From: Lentilactobacillus kosonis | GTDB lineage: Bacteria; Bacillota; Bacilli; Lactobacillales; Lactobacillaceae | Direction: 5' to 3' | NCBI RefSeq assembly: GCF_003864335.1 | Contig: NZ_BEXA01000001.1 | Location: 1-64,000 of the forward strand | Length of the DNA stretch: 64,000 nt | Part shown: positions 9,960-19,276 of the stretch, piece by piece | Numbering within the stretch: the stretch's first letter is position 1 | How the letters are laid out: each line of letters opens with the position of its first letter | Translations under genes and position numbers: made by a program | The notes under the pieces: generated by a model | Databases searched by the model: none | What the model was told of the DNA's origin: nothing | What the model saw: only the letters and a program-made list of their open reading frames with translations

Positions 9960-10367
9960 TTAATTTTTATTTCGTACTTTCAAACGTTGGTTTAATTTAT
10001 GGGAAGTGATTTGAGAGTTAATATAAACTCCAATCCATACGCCAGCATAGATGATTACAAAAATCGTCATGAATATCGGTACATCATTTGACGTTAACCA
10101 ACCCCAATTAAATATCAAGCTAGACCCAATAACAATTAGCAGTGTACCAAGCATATGTAGCCCAATTAACAGTGAGTACGGTAATCTGTCCGTCTTAAAA
10201 ATGGCTGTTAAAACTCCAATTAATGCGTACATAATAAAACATTCAAGAATATGTTTGGATTCAAGTGTTGTCGAGCCGACCTGCATTGCAATCATACATA
10301 AGGTAATGGTACTGCCAATCATAATGCCGACCACCGCATTAACAATAATAGTCTTAATAATTCGCAT
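9960..10367 (-). CDS. DUF3021 membrane protein
   Basis: 135-aa protein with four hydrophobic segments (about residues 5-30, 42-62, 70-92, 98-118) and a basic C-terminal tail. DUF3021 proteins are regularly encoded immediately after LytTR regulators and are thought to act as membrane partners or inhibitors of them. It starts 3 bp after the LytTR stop. Confidence 0.88.
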   Translation of the reverse strand: MRIIKTIIVNAVVGIMIGSTITLCMIAMQVGSTTLESKHILECFIMYALIGVLTAIFKTDRLPYSLLIGLHMLGTLLIVIGSSLIFNWGWLTSNDVPIFMTIFVIIYAGVWIGVYINSQITSHKLNQRLKVRNKN

Positions 10368-10370
10368 AGA

Positions 10371-10844
10371 TTACATCCCCAATGCTTTCTTTAATTTCGA
10401 AACATATTTCCGACTAACAGTAAGTGACAATTCATTCTTCATTTTTGCTAGAAGATTACCTGAGAATTCTGGTTCTAATAACTTCAAATGATCCAAATTA
10501 ATGGCCGCGCTCCGACTGATTCTGATAAAAATATTGCCATCAAGTTTAGTTAAAGTATCTTTTAAATGACCTCGAATAACATAATCGTGACTTATAGTGT
10601 GAATTGTCAAATGTTCGCTAAGTACCTCGATTGCCACAATTTCTTCAATCGGTAATAGAACGACCTGATCATCGACATTAATCGGCAATATATTAGTATG
10701 ATTATCAAGCTGATTCAATTTGGCTAATAATTCAAGCACCTTAGGATTAGTATCAGCCGCGCGAACCACTAATTCAATTTCATTCGAATTTAATTTAGAA
10801 TTTTGCTCAAATAAAATTTTCAAATTTGTTACCTCAAATTTCAA
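10371..10844 (-). CDS. LytTR-domain DNA-binding regulator
   Basis: 157-aa protein without a receiver domain; the LytTR domain fills about residues 50-155 (PIEEIVAIEVLSEHLTIHT, FIRISRSAAINLDHLK, LTVSRKYVSKLKKAL). This two-gene LytTR-DUF3021 arrangement forms a small membrane-inhibited regulatory pair in Gram-positive bacteria. It follows the ABC permease by 12 bp, so it likely controls the ABC exporter operon of which it is part. Confidence 0.9.
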   Translation of the reverse strand: MKFEVTNLKILFEQNSKLNSNEIELVVRAADTNPKVLELLAKLNQLDNHTNILPINVDDQVVLLPIEEIVAIEVLSEHLTIHTISHDYVIRGHLKDTLTKLDGNIFIRISRSAAINLDHLKLLEPEFSGNLLAKMKNELSLTVSRKYVSKLKKALGM

Positions 10845-10856
10845 TAATTACCACAA

Positions 10857-11722
10857 TTATACACGTGTAATAAAACTTTTCTGAGTTCTCCTGGCAACTA
10901 AAAGTGAAACTAGACCGAATAAAATCGTAAACCCAAGCATAATCAAAATTGTTTCATTAATATTTAACGTATGTTGTAAACGGATATTAACACCCATCTT
11001 AGTTTTAAATGTACTTTGATAGGCATTTAATTTACCCGCGAATTTATTATTTATGGCATTACCCATTAAAATTTGTCGAAATAAAGCTGAATCATATGGT
11101 GCTGGCGTAAGCTTCATTAACCACTGAGCTGAGTCAGGAACACTACTAATTGGAACATAAACCCCTGCAAAGAATCCAGCAGCTGCAGCAATAATGGAAC
11201 TTAACCTTCCAAATGTTTCAACTCGGCGGACAAATGCTAAGCACAATAGATTAAAGCTTGTCCAGGTCAGGCTACTCAGGGCACATATAAGCATAACCGC
11301 TGGAATGCTTGCCCATGTGATTTGCATGCCATCAGATAACGCAAAATATCCTGCCATCAATATCAACATCCCGATTTGCATTAACCAGCTGATAACAAAT
11401 GCACTAGTCAGATAACTAAATTGCAACTTCCAAGTCTCAATCCCTGTCATTATTAAATCGCCTAGCTGACCTTTTTCACGATCCGCAATCATTTGGCCTA
11501 ATGAGCTCTGGGAGGTAGTAATTGCAGTGATTGCCAAAGTACCGCCAATAACCCATAAATCTAGAATATTTTTACCAATTCCAATTGAAAAGCTATGCTG
11601 CAGGTTAGATTTCAAAAAACTATATATAAGACAAATGCAATCAATGCCCCAAATAATGAAAAAATCACATTACTAAAACTATTAAAAAACAAATAAAAAT
11701 TTCTTTTAATCAATGAACGCAT
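10857..11722 (-). pseudogene. ABC-2-type exporter permease, frameshifted
   Basis: From ATG 11722 (MRSLIKRNFYLFFNSFSN) the frame reads to LYIVF and stops near 11614, where a run of six T on the minus strand needs seven; the next frame continues LKSNLQHSFSIGIGKN to the end, giving about 288 aa with six hydrophobic segments and the ABC-2 loop DREKGQLGDLIMTG. A homopolymer indel, probably a sequencing error. It starts 1 bp after the ATPase gene stop. Moves substrates out of the cell with the ATPase at 11724. Confidence 0.85.
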
Positions 11723-11723
11723 C

Positions 11724-12619
11724 TTAACGTATTTCCTTTCCAGTTAGTGTCATAAAAATATCGTTCAGATTACCTTCACGACTTTCAAACGAAGTGATAT
11801 AAGGTTGAACTGCATTCAATACCTTAAGGGCCTCCTGCGCATTCTTCACGCAAACATTGATGGACTGACTATTTGGTTGTTGATAAGTTAGTTCTTTCTG
11901 ATTAACCGTTAGAATTAGTTGCTTCATATCATCGGTTTGCAAATTCAACTGATATTGGGCATATTTACTTTTAAGTTGGCCAATCGAATCTTCGGCTATG
12001 ATTTCACCGTGATCGATTATATAAACATAATCGGCAGCCTCTGCTTCTTCTAAATAATGAGTCGTCAAAATCATGGTGATTCCAAAAGATTGCCTCAACT
12101 TCAGTAATGTTTGCCAAATGATATTCCGAGTTTGGATATCTAATCCCGTCGACGGCTCGTCCAAAATTAATATTTGTGGATGATGAATTAGCGCTCTAGC
12201 AATATCTACTCGTCGGCGTTGGCCTCCTGAAAGAGTGCCATACTTTGCTTTAAAATATCGGCCAGTGAAAAATCTTCAATTAGCCTACTTATCCATGCAT
12301 GATCAATTTTTGGATACATCTTCGCTCTTAAATCTAAGTTTTGTTGGACACTAAGTTCCAAATCAAGTGTGCTATTTTGGAATACGACTCCAAACAGTTG
12401 CTTGTATCGAGAATCATTGAGTTGAGATGATCCAAACCGAATTGTGCCACTTGTTGGTCGTGACAATCCCGTCAACATACTAACAGTCGTTGACTTTCCA
12501 GCTCCGTTCGGTCCCAGGAATGCCACAAAATGGCCTGACCTGATATTCATGCTTACATGGTTAACAGCAACTTTTGACTCATAATTCTTCGTTAAATCTT
12601 CAATCATTAAATCTGGCAT
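11724..12619 (-). pseudogene. ABC exporter ATP-binding protein, frameshifted
   Basis: Walker A GPNGAGKST at about residue 35 and Q-loop VVFQNSTLD are in the first part. The frame breaks near 12238 (one T missing), exactly before the signature, which in the other frame reads YGTLSGGQRRRVDIA; then Walker B ILDEPSTGLD, the H-loop TTHYLEEAE and a C-terminal regulatory extension. Joined length about 299 aa, normal for DrrA-like ATPases. First gene of the ATPase-permease-LytTR-DUF3021 operon. Confidence 0.87.
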
Positions 12620-12688
12620 AATAATCTCCTTAATTAATATGCCTAAGTTTAACTTTTTGTTTTTAGTCTGAGATGTATTTTTTGTTAA

Positions 12689-12715
12689 GTGGTAAAATCC
12701 ACGGGCTAAGTGGAT
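12689..12715. promoter_or_regulatory. Candidate operator in ABC/LysR divergent gap
   Basis: Overlapping inverted repeats GTGG-TAAAAT-CCAC (12689-12702) and ATCCAC-GGGCTAA-GTGGAT (12697-12715), 70-95 bp before the LysR start. Spacing and position suit LysR autoregulation; no experiment implied. Confidence 0.45.
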
Positions 12716-12783
12716 GAAAAATACTGCTAAAAAATTCTTCTATGCTAGAATTAGCTTAACAGTTTACAGAAAGGACCAACCAC

Positions 12784-13689
12784 ATGGACACGCGCAAACT
12801 TACTGCATTCGTTGACTTGGCAGACACCAAAAACTATAGTCAAACGGCTGAAAATCTGTTTTCAACGCAAGCAACCATCTCAAAACAGATTATTGCTCTA
12901 GAAAAAGAATGGCATATTTCTTTATTTAATAGGGCCCATCGCAAAGTAGCGTTAACAACGGCTGGTAAAGCCGTCTTACCATATGCTAAAAAAATACTTA
13001 CGGAAGAACACCAGTTGGAAGCAAAAATCGCAGAACAACATAAACAATCTGAACAGAATCTGACTATCAAAGGAATCCCATCTATTTCCCAATACCAAGC
13101 ATTTAAAATCATCGCTGAATTCACCAAGGCTCATCCTGAAATTAATTTAAAATTTAGTGAAGCCGAAACTGACCAGTTGGATAATGCATTGATCAATAAC
13201 GAAGCTGACATTATTTTTACTCGCCTGTTTGAACAAGCAGATAAGCAACTCGATGTTTTAATCAATGAGACTGATTACTTTGTCATCCTAATGCCCAGAT
13301 TCAATCCATTAGCATCAAGCGCAAGCCTAAATCTTGAGATGCTCAAGAATGAATCATTTCTCATGCTTGATTCCGCCACTAACCTTTTTAACCCCGTGTC
13401 AGAAATCCTCAAACAAGCTGATATCAATCCCAAAATCACATACCAAGGACGCCGGATTAATATCATTTTAGAAATGCTCAATCGTGGTATCGGCGTTTCT
13501 GTTATGATGCGGAAGTCATTTAATTTAGATAACTTTCCCAATGTTGTCGCTATCCCTCTGCAACCTAAAGAATATAGTCACTTAGCATTCGTAAAGCTCC
13601 ATGATAAGCACTCACAAGCGCTTGATACTTTTGGAAATTTGCCACAGCCGCTATTTAAGCCACTAAACATTCCATTTAGGAATACTTAG
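12784..13689 (+). CDS. LysR-family transcriptional regulator
   Basis: 301-aa LTTR: N-terminal winged HTH at residues 1-60 (RKLTAFVDLADTKNYSQTAE, STQATISKQIIALEKEW), linker helix, then a periplasmic-binding-like effector domain from about 90. It is 76 bp upstream of lpdC in the same direction, with a terminator between, so it is the candidate regulator of the gallate decarboxylase genes. Ribosome site AGAAAGGA. Confidence 0.9.
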   Translation: MDTRKLTAFVDLADTKNYSQTAENLFSTQATISKQIIALEKEWHISLFNRAHRKVALTTAGKAVLPYAKKILTEEHQLEAKIAEQHKQSEQNLTIKGIPSISQYQAFKIIAEFTKAHPEINLKFSEAETDQLDNALINNEADIIFTRLFEQADKQLDVLINETDYFVILMPRFNPLASSASLNLEMLKNESFLMLDSATNLFNPVSEILKQADINPKITYQGRRINIILEMLNRGIGVSVMMRKSFNLDNFPNVVAIPLQPKEYSHLAFVKLHDKHSQALDTFGNLPQPLFKPLNIPFRNT

Positions 13690-13700
13690 TGGCTTATTTT
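13657..13700 (+). terminator. Terminator overlapping lysR 3' end
   Basis: Stem AAGCCACTAA/TTAGTGGCTT with an inner ATTCC/GAAT pair; the hairpin begins inside the last LysR codons and ends in ATTTT. It insulates lysR from lpdC. Confidence 0.75.
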
Positions 13701-13765
13701 GAATTGCTCATAAAACCTAATCCGCTCATAATGAACATAATAATTAATCACTAGGAGGTCCAAAC

Positions 13766-15241
13766 ATGGTAGCTGAACCATATGACTTAAGAAAAGTTCT
13801 GGAAGAAATTAAAGATATTCCAGGCCAATATCATGAAACTGACGTTGAAATCGACCCAAATGCTGATTTAGCTGGTGTATATCGATACATTGGCGCCGGT
13901 GGAACCGTACAACGTCCCACCACTGAGGGACCAACTATGATGTTCAATAACATCAAAGGCTTTCCTGATAGTCGCGTCCTCATTGGCTTACAAGCATCCC
14001 GGAAACGTGTTGGAACAATTCTTCATCACGACTATAAAACTTTAGGAAACATGTTGAATGAAGCGGTCTTACATCCCGTAGCACCAATCCAAGTTAGCAA
14101 GGAAAAGGCTCCCGCCCAAGAAGTCGTTCATCTGGCTTCTGATCCTGATTTTGACATTCGAAAATTACTGGCAGCTCCCACTAATACTCCTGAAGACGCT
14201 GGCCCATACATCACGATGGGTGTGGTTTACGGTCATAGTACCGATAACCAACAAAGTGATGTAACCATTCACCGAATGGTATTAGAAGATAAGGATACAA
14301 TCGGAATGTACATTATGCCAGGTGGTCGCCACATTGGAGCGTTCTTAAAGGAATATGAAGCTCAAAACAAACCAATGCCCATCACCATTAATATTGGTTT
14401 AGATCCCGCCATTACCATCGGTGCGACCTTCGAGCCACCTACAACTCCGCTCGGTTATAATGAATTACAAGTTGCTGGCGCTTTAAGGAATGAACCCGTT
14501 CAAGTGGTCCCTGGTGTTGCGGTAGATGCGTTGGGAATCGCCAGATCTGAATGGATCATCGAGGCAGAAATTATGCCTAACCAAACTATGCAAGAAGACA
14601 TCAATACCAATACTGGTTATGCAATGCCAGAATTTCCTGGTTACAATGGAACCGCCAATCCCGCCGTCAATGTGGTTAAGGTTAAAGCCGTTACCCATCG
14701 TAAGGATCGACCAATCGTCCAAACGACTATCGGTCCTTCTGAAGAACACGTTTCAATGGCGGGGATTCCAACCGAAGCCTCAATTCTGAATTTAGTTGAT
14801 CGCGCTCTTCCTGGAAAAGTTTTAAATGTTTACAACGCTCCTGCAGGTGGCGGTAAGTTAATGACCATTATGCAAATTCATAAAGAATCCGAAGCGGATG
14901 AAGGAATTCAGCGACAAGCGGCTTTACTAGCATTTTCAGCATTCAAAGAATTAAAAACCGTCATTCTCGTTGATGAAGATGTTGATATTTTTGATTGGAA
15001 TGACGTCATGTGGACCATTAACACCCGTTTCCAAGCTAACAAAGATATTATGGTCCTTGAGGGAATGAGGAATCACCCTCTTGATCCCTCAGAACTACCT
15101 GAATATGATCCCGCCAGAATCCGAGTTAGAGGAATGAGTTCAAAGATGGTCCTCGATGGTACTGTTCCTTATGATATGCGTGACAAGTTTAAACGGGCAT
15201 CTTTCAAAGATATCCCCGACTGGGAAAAATATTTAGACTAA
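13766..15241 (+). CDS. lpdC: UbiD-family gallate/protocatechuate decarboxylase catalytic subunit
   Basis: 491 aa, the length of LpdC from Lactiplantibacillus plantarum. UbiD-like, prenylated-FMN-dependent, it removes CO2 non-oxidatively from gallate (to pyrogallol) or protocatechuate (to catechol) in the cytosol. The UbiD Arg/Glu catalytic region is visible as IARSEWIIEAEI near residue 265; the GGRHIG cofactor-contact segment and the APAGGGKLM stretch are also intact. First gene of lpdC-lpdB-lpdD, which together make a self-contained unit: catalyst, cofactor maker and accessory protein. RBS TAGGAGG. No tannase or gallate permease is seen beside it. Confidence 0.93.
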   Translation: MVAEPYDLRKVLEEIKDIPGQYHETDVEIDPNADLAGVYRYIGAGGTVQRPTTEGPTMMFNNIKGFPDSRVLIGLQASRKRVGTILHHDYKTLGNMLNEAVLHPVAPIQVSKEKAPAQEVVHLASDPDFDIRKLLAAPTNTPEDAGPYITMGVVYGHSTDNQQSDVTIHRMVLEDKDTIGMYIMPGGRHIGAFLKEYEAQNKPMPITINIGLDPAITIGATFEPPTTPLGYNELQVAGALRNEPVQVVPGVAVDALGIARSEWIIEAEIMPNQTMQEDINTNTGYAMPEFPGYNGTANPAVNVVKVKAVTHRKDRPIVQTTIGPSEEHVSMAGIPTEASILNLVDRALPGKVLNVYNAPAGGGKLMTIMQIHKESEADEGIQRQAALLAFSAFKELKTVILVDEDVDIFDWNDVMWTINTRFQANKDIMVLEGMRNHPLDPSELPEYDPARIRVRGMSSKMVLDGTVPYDMRDKFKRASFKDIPDWEKYLD

Positions 15242-15255
15242 CTGGAAGTGACTTA

Positions 15256-15846
15256 ATGAAAAAGATTGTAGTTGGTATCACCGGTGCAAGCGGGACAATC
15301 TATGGCATTCAATTGCTTGAAGCGCTCCATTCAATGAATGACATTGAAGTTCACATAGTCATGAGCCGCTGGGCCAAAGAAAACCTAGCCATTGAACAAA
15401 CGAATTACACCGAAGCCCAAGTCAAAAAATTAGCTGACTTCACTTACTCCGATAATGATCTTGGAGCAACCATTGCCAGTGGCAGCTTTAGACATGATGG
15501 CATGGTAATCGTTCCTGCTAGTATGAAAACTGTGGCGACAGTCGCAACCGGAATTGGGGATAACCTAATTTCTCGAGCAGCCGACGTTACGCTGAAGGAA
15601 CAACGTCAGTTGATCATCGTTCCTCGCGAATCTCCCTTTAATCAGATTCATTTGGAGAACATGCTTAAATTATCAAAGATGGGGGTCAGCATCATCCCAC
15701 CAATTCCTGCCTTTTACAATAATCCGCAAACCATTGATGATATCGTTAATCACACAATCATGAAGATTCTCGATCACCTACACATCGATAACGAGATTAG
15801 CTCCCGCTGGGAAGGATTAAGAAATGCCAGAAAACAAAGCCAATAA
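15256..15846 (+). CDS. lpdB: UbiX-family flavin prenyltransferase
   Basis: 196-aa UbiX-like flavoprotein that prenylates FMN to prFMN, the LpdC cofactor. Motifs: VGITGASGTIYGIQLLE at residues 5-21 (flavin binding), VPASMKTVATVATGIGDNL near 95, and PRESPFNQIHLENM near 125. Starts 14 bp after lpdC. Its last codons overlap lpdD, so expression is coupled. Confidence 0.93.
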   Translation: MKKIVVGITGASGTIYGIQLLEALHSMNDIEVHIVMSRWAKENLAIEQTNYTEAQVKKLADFTYSDNDLGATIASGSFRHDGMVIVPASMKTVATVATGIGDNLISRAADVTLKEQRQLIIVPRESPFNQIHLENMLKLSKMGVSIIPPIPAFYNNPQTIDDIVNHTIMKILDHLHIDNEISSRWEGLRNARKQSQ

Positions 15847-16240
15847 TTATTTTGAGACTATCATTACTCGTGAAGGATATTCAATGAAAGCAGTGCTTGA
15901 ACGCCAAACTTTGGATGTCTTGATTCAAATCATCGGTGGCGATGTTCCTCATTATGGTGTCGTGATGACCATTGATAACGCTGGCCACACAACGGTCACC
16001 TCCTTACCGAGTCGACCAGGACATGTTCATCAAGAACAAGTCCTGATTAATCCTGTGGCTAAAGCAATCGCACCAGTCTTACAAGGAAATGCAGTCATTG
16101 TTTCAGGAATGCACGTCAACAACATCACCCCAAACCAAATGAAAGCCGCGCTTGGCATGGCAAACGAGTTAGGCGAAAGACTAGCGACTTGGTTAACTGA
16201 TCATCCTAGTCAGCAACCTGAAGTCAATTTTGCAAAATAA
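15824..16240 (+). CDS. lpdD: Gallate decarboxylase accessory subunit D
   Basis: 138-aa small protein of the LpdD/VdcD-like family found with UbiD-type phenolic-acid decarboxylases; function not settled. It overlaps lpdB by 23 bp and ends before a terminator at 16253. Start at 15824 (MPENKANNYFETIITREGYS) follows AAGGATTAAGAA; the in-frame Met at about residue 21 is an alternative. Confidence 0.85.
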   Translation: MPENKANNYFETIITREGYSMKAVLERQTLDVLIQIIGGDVPHYGVVMTIDNAGHTTVTSLPSRPGHVHQEQVLINPVAKAIAPVLQGNAVIVSGMHVNNITPNQMKAALGMANELGERLATWLTDHPSQQPEVNFAK

Positions 16241-16252
16241 CTAATTAAACGC

Positions 16253-16289
16253 GAAAAATCCCCAGTCTCAAAATGAGATTGGAGATTTT
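16253..16289. terminator. Terminator of lpd operon
   Basis: GAAAAATCCCCAGTCTCA, short loop, TGAGATTGGAGATTTTC: a diverged member of the terminator family, shared with the convergent marR. Confidence 0.8.
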
Positions 16290-16302
16290 CTATTAATTGC
16301 AT

Positions 16303-16731
16303 TTATTTTGATTGATCATCGCGGTGCGCTAATTTAGTAATAATGCGGATATATGCTTTTGCATCAGCTTCACCTAAGTATTCCATCATATCGGTGGCAA
16401 ACTCCAATTGCGTTTCTGCTTGTTTCTTTAACAATTTTCTACCATCGTCCGTTATGCTAATTACAAATTTTCTAAGATCGGTTGGGTGAGAATTACGAAC
16501 CACCATGCCCTTCTTTTCCAATCTGCGCACAACTACGGAAATTCTGGCCGTGGTCACATTCAAAGCCCGACTAATATCAACTGGGGTAACATTATCATGA
16601 TCTGCCAGATACTGTAATGCCAAAAAATCAGTTCCAATCAAAGACTCTGTTGGTTCTTGACTGCCATTAGTTTTAACATTCTTCATTGTATTTAATAATT
16701 CAATTGCTAAATCACGAGCATTATCCATCAT
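16303..16731 (-). CDS. MarR-family transcriptional regulator
   Basis: 142-aa MarR from the start MMDNARDLAIELL (16731), preferred over the longer frame because of a GGGG-rich site just upstream. Winged helix: DNVTPVDISRALNVTTARIS, then RRLEKKGMVVRNSHPTDLRK (wing). Close in sequence to the MarR at 51007 (both contain NSMPTDLRKFVIS/NSHPTDLRKFVIS and MMEYLGE). Not next to an obvious target. Confidence 0.88.
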   Translation of the reverse strand: MMDNARDLAIELLNTMKNVKTNGSQEPTESLIGTDFLALQYLADHDNVTPVDISRALNVTTARISVVVRRLEKKGMVVRNSHPTDLRKFVISITDDGRKLLKKQAETQLEFATDMMEYLGEADAKAYIRIITKLAHRDDQSK

Positions 16732-16850
16732 CGTTGCCCCTTTTTTAATCTGATTTGTTCTTACTGATGCCATTAATATTAAACTGGGTTAACATACATG
16801 TCAAATGATATTAAATTCTAATCTCTGGTCAGGTTATTGATTGTTTTGTA

Positions 16851-17411
16851 TCAATAAGGTATCGATTGATCAAATAATGTGTTCATCAATTGTCGAAGTT
16901 GAGTTATGACCGAAGCATTCTTGCCATTCGCTAATGTCCATTTGACGAAATTTAAAATGAGGGCTGTACAAGTTTGAGCCAAGTAATCTTCTGGGGCCTT
17001 GCTAGTCAATTCGAGTTCATTAATTACATGATGCCAACTCCGCTGTAAAATATCCTGACAATTAGCAGTTAAGTCCAATCCTTTAACATGAACCCTGAAT
17101 AGCGCTTGTAATGCCTGCTTATGCTCTAATAACTCATCTGCAATTTGGCTCATTGAAAAATCCATTTTGGACTGATTAAATAATTCATTGATTCTTTTTT
17201 CAGCGATTTCAGCAAATAATGTGGTGTAATCAATAACCAACTTCTCCAACAGTGCATACTTGTCAACGTAGTGCGCGTAAAAAGTCGTTCGGCTAATTAT
17301 CGCTTCCTGACAGATATCAGCAATTGTAATTTTTTCAAATTCTTTTTGTGCCAATAAATTAATACATCCCTGTCGAATATCTCGTTCAGTTTTATACTGC
17401 CGTGCGTCCAT
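16851..17411 (-). CDS. TetR-family transcriptional regulator
   Basis: 186-aa TetR: residues 8-55 carry the HTH (IRQGCINLLAQKEFEKITIA, ISRTTFYAHYVDKY), typical of the TetR/AcrR type with the TetR_C_7-like effector domain. Flanked by a marR and a terminator; it lies downstream of an SDR gene but is separated from it by the terminator at 17473. Target unknown. Confidence 0.87.
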   Translation of the reverse strand: MDARQYKTERDIRQGCINLLAQKEFEKITIADICQEAIISRTTFYAHYVDKYALLEKLVIDYTTLFAEIAEKRINELFNQSKMDFSMSQIADELLEHKQALQALFRVHVKGLDLTANCQDILQRSWHHVINELELTSKAPEDYLAQTCTALILNFVKWTLANGKNASVITQLRQLMNTLFDQSIPY

Positions 17412-17472
17412 CGCTCATCCACCCCATAATTATTATTACATAAATTATATACTGAACTAGTGCTTTAAACAG

Positions 17473-17512
17473 TAAAACACCCTAATCTCGTAAATTGAGA
17501 TTAGGGTGTTTC
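17473..17512. terminator. Terminator of the SDR gene
   Basis: AAAACACCCTAATCTCG, loop, TGAGATTAGGGTGTTT; member of the CTAATCTC/CTGACCTC family. Confidence 0.85.
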
Positions 17513-17532
17513 ATTAATTTAAAAGTCGTAAT

Positions 17533-18481
17533 TTATAGCTTAGTGTTCGTAATTTCTAGCGACTTATCTAGCAACTTGCTCGCTACTTCCATATCCATGT
17601 ATTTGCTTTCGTTCCATCCCCATAATGCAGGATATCCTTTGGTTCCCTGCTTATTGTTAGGTGCATAAATCGCACCGCCTTCAGCATTTACATCAGTTGC
17701 GGCATATAAGGTTGGCAGTGCTGCTTGTGATGCACTTTGACGAATATTTGGGAAGAGCTTAAATAAAATCGCTCCAATGCGCATCATCAATGAGGTGGCT
17801 CCCGCTTTCTTCGTAACCAGATTAGTTGCGGCCAATCCAGGGCTTGCAGCTAAGACCATGATTGGGATATTTTGTTGTTGAAAAATTGAATTTAGTTTTC
17901 GAGAAATCATCGCTTGGGCCATTTTAGTCGCGATATAAATTTTCCAGGCATTGTAATTATGGCCGTCAAAATTATCAAACACAATCTCAGGATTTCCCGA
18001 TGCTAAAGAAGTTAAATTAACCACTCGCGAGTGGTCTGCATTTTTAAGAGCTGGCAGTAGCGACATGGTAAGGGTGAATGCCCCAAAGTAATTCGTCGCC
18101 CACATTGATTCCAAACCATCATCACTTAACCGAACTTGCGCTGGCATCATGATCCCGGCATTGTTAATTAACACATCGATTTTTGGAGTAGTTTCAAGGA
18201 TGCTTTTAGCAAACTCCTTGATGGCCGTGATCGACATCAGGTTAACTGAGTGAAATACAATATTTTGATTACCGGTCTGCTGTTTTAATTCTGCCACTGC
18301 CTTTTGGCCCTTTTCAAGATTATGAGCCAGAATATGAATTGTCGCATTTTTAATTGCAAATGCCTTCGCATCTTCATAACCCACCCCACTTGTTCCACCA
18401 GTAATCACAACTATCTTGCCTGTCTGATCTGGCATATCATTTAGCGTCCAATTTTTCTTTAGGTTGTTTATAATTCATCAT
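17533..18481 (-). pseudogene. SDR (retinol-dehydrogenase/WW-oxidoreductase-like), frameshifted near N-terminus
   Basis: From ATG 18481 the frame reads MNYKQPKEKLDA and then shifts at about 18439, where AAAT on the minus strand would read correctly as AAT (one extra A), giving NDMPDQTGKIVVITGGTSG. The rest is a 300-aa SDR with TGGTSGVG, NNAGIM and active-site YIATK. A downstream internal Met (18435) leaves a usable frame, so the protein could still be made. Ribosome site AAGGAGAAG supports the longer start. Upstream operator GGAAACT-N14-AGTTTCC matches the one before the TetR at 18568. Confidence 0.85.
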
Positions 18482-18500
18482 ACTAATCTTCTCCTTTTTA

Positions 18501-18528
18501 GGAAACTATTTATAGGACATCAGTTTCC
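18501..18528. promoter_or_regulatory. TetR operator copy 1 (GGAAACT-N14-AGTTTCC)
   Basis: Perfect 7-bp inverted repeat with 14-bp spacing, just upstream of the SDR start. An identical pair with identical spacing precedes the tetR gene at 19171-19198. Confidence 0.8.
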
Positions 18529-18542
18529 ATGTGCTTAAAAAT

Positions 18543-18569
18543 AAATTGGAGACTCACTATCTCCAATTT
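18543..18569 (-). terminator. Hairpin after tetR
   Basis: AAATTGGAGA-CTCACTA-TCTCCAATTT, overlapping the tetR stop region; short, weak U-tract. Confidence 0.6.
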
Positions 18570-19131
18570 ACGGTTTCAACATTTTTATTACTAATTTTTC
18601 AAAATTCTCTACATGCTTATCAAAGTCCTCTTCAGAGTAAAACCGACGAAACACCGGTAGCATCGTTGGCGGAATCAAAGCCACCACTTCGTTATCAACT
18701 TTTGCCGTGACTCCTAATTCAGCTGCTTCATTTAGCCAATCAATAATCAACTTATAAAATTGATCGAGATTGCGCTGATAATCGTCATAGATGCTTGGAT
18801 ATACTTCGTGTAGCTCCTCAACAAACCCGTCGGCAAATGTTCTGCTAATCTTAATCGCCTGTTGAATTGCTAAATGGATGGTTTGCGAGACATCGCCGAA
18901 AGATACCGGTTTTGGCAGCTCAACATGTAACAGTTCATCGGTAAATTGATTCATCATGCTTTTAATCAATGTTTCTTTGTTCTGATAATACTTATACACT
19001 GTCTTCTTCGAAACTTGTAAATCTTTGGCTAACTGATCCATCGAATATGATTTTATTCCATGTAAACTAATCTGATTGTAGATTTGCTCAGTTAACACCC
19101 GTCTTTGGTCTGGTGAGTATTCTTTAGGCAT
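18568..19131 (-). CDS. TetR-family repressor of exporter/SDR cassette
   Basis: 187-aa TetR with HTH at about residues 8-55 (IYNQISLHGIKSYSMDQLAK, QVSKKTVYKYYQNK). It lies directly upstream of the SDR at 17533 in the same direction, and both promoters carry the same GGAAACT-N14-AGTTTCC palindrome. This is good sequence evidence that it represses itself and the SDR. Ribosome site AAGGAGATTG. Confidence 0.9.
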   Translation of the reverse strand: MPKEYSPDQRRVLTEQIYNQISLHGIKSYSMDQLAKDLQVSKKTVYKYYQNKETLIKSMMNQFTDELLHVELPKPVSFGDVSQTIHLAIQQAIKISRTFADGFVEELHEVYPSIYDDYQRNLDQFYKLIIDWLNEAAELGVTAKVDNEVVALIPPTMLPVFRRFYSEEDFDKHVENFEKLVIKMLKP

Positions 19132-19170
19132 TTATCAATCTCCTTTTGACATTAGTAGTGTATCACCTAA

Positions 19171-19198
19171 GGAAACTGAATACAATATATTAGTTTCC
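19171..19198. promoter_or_regulatory. TetR operator copy 2 (GGAAACT-N14-AGTTTCC)
   Basis: Same arms and same 14-bp spacing as 18501-18528, 40 bp before the tetR start. Confidence 0.8.
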
Positions 19199-19218
19199 AA
19201 AGTAACAAAACATTCCAT

Positions 19219-19257
19219 AAAAAGGACTCCCACCTATCCTGAGGCGGGAGTCTCTTG
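19219..19257 (-). terminator. Terminator of the MFS exporter
   Basis: AAAAGGACTCCCACCT, loop, AGGCGGGAGTCTCTT, downstream of the minus-strand exporter at 19277. Confidence 0.8.
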
Positions 19258-19276
19258 ATTAAATATTCTCACTAAA

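Noticed and set aside
10051-10491. 146-codon plus-strand frame
   Set aside because: Lies antisense to DUF3021 and LytTR genes, which have good starts and known families.
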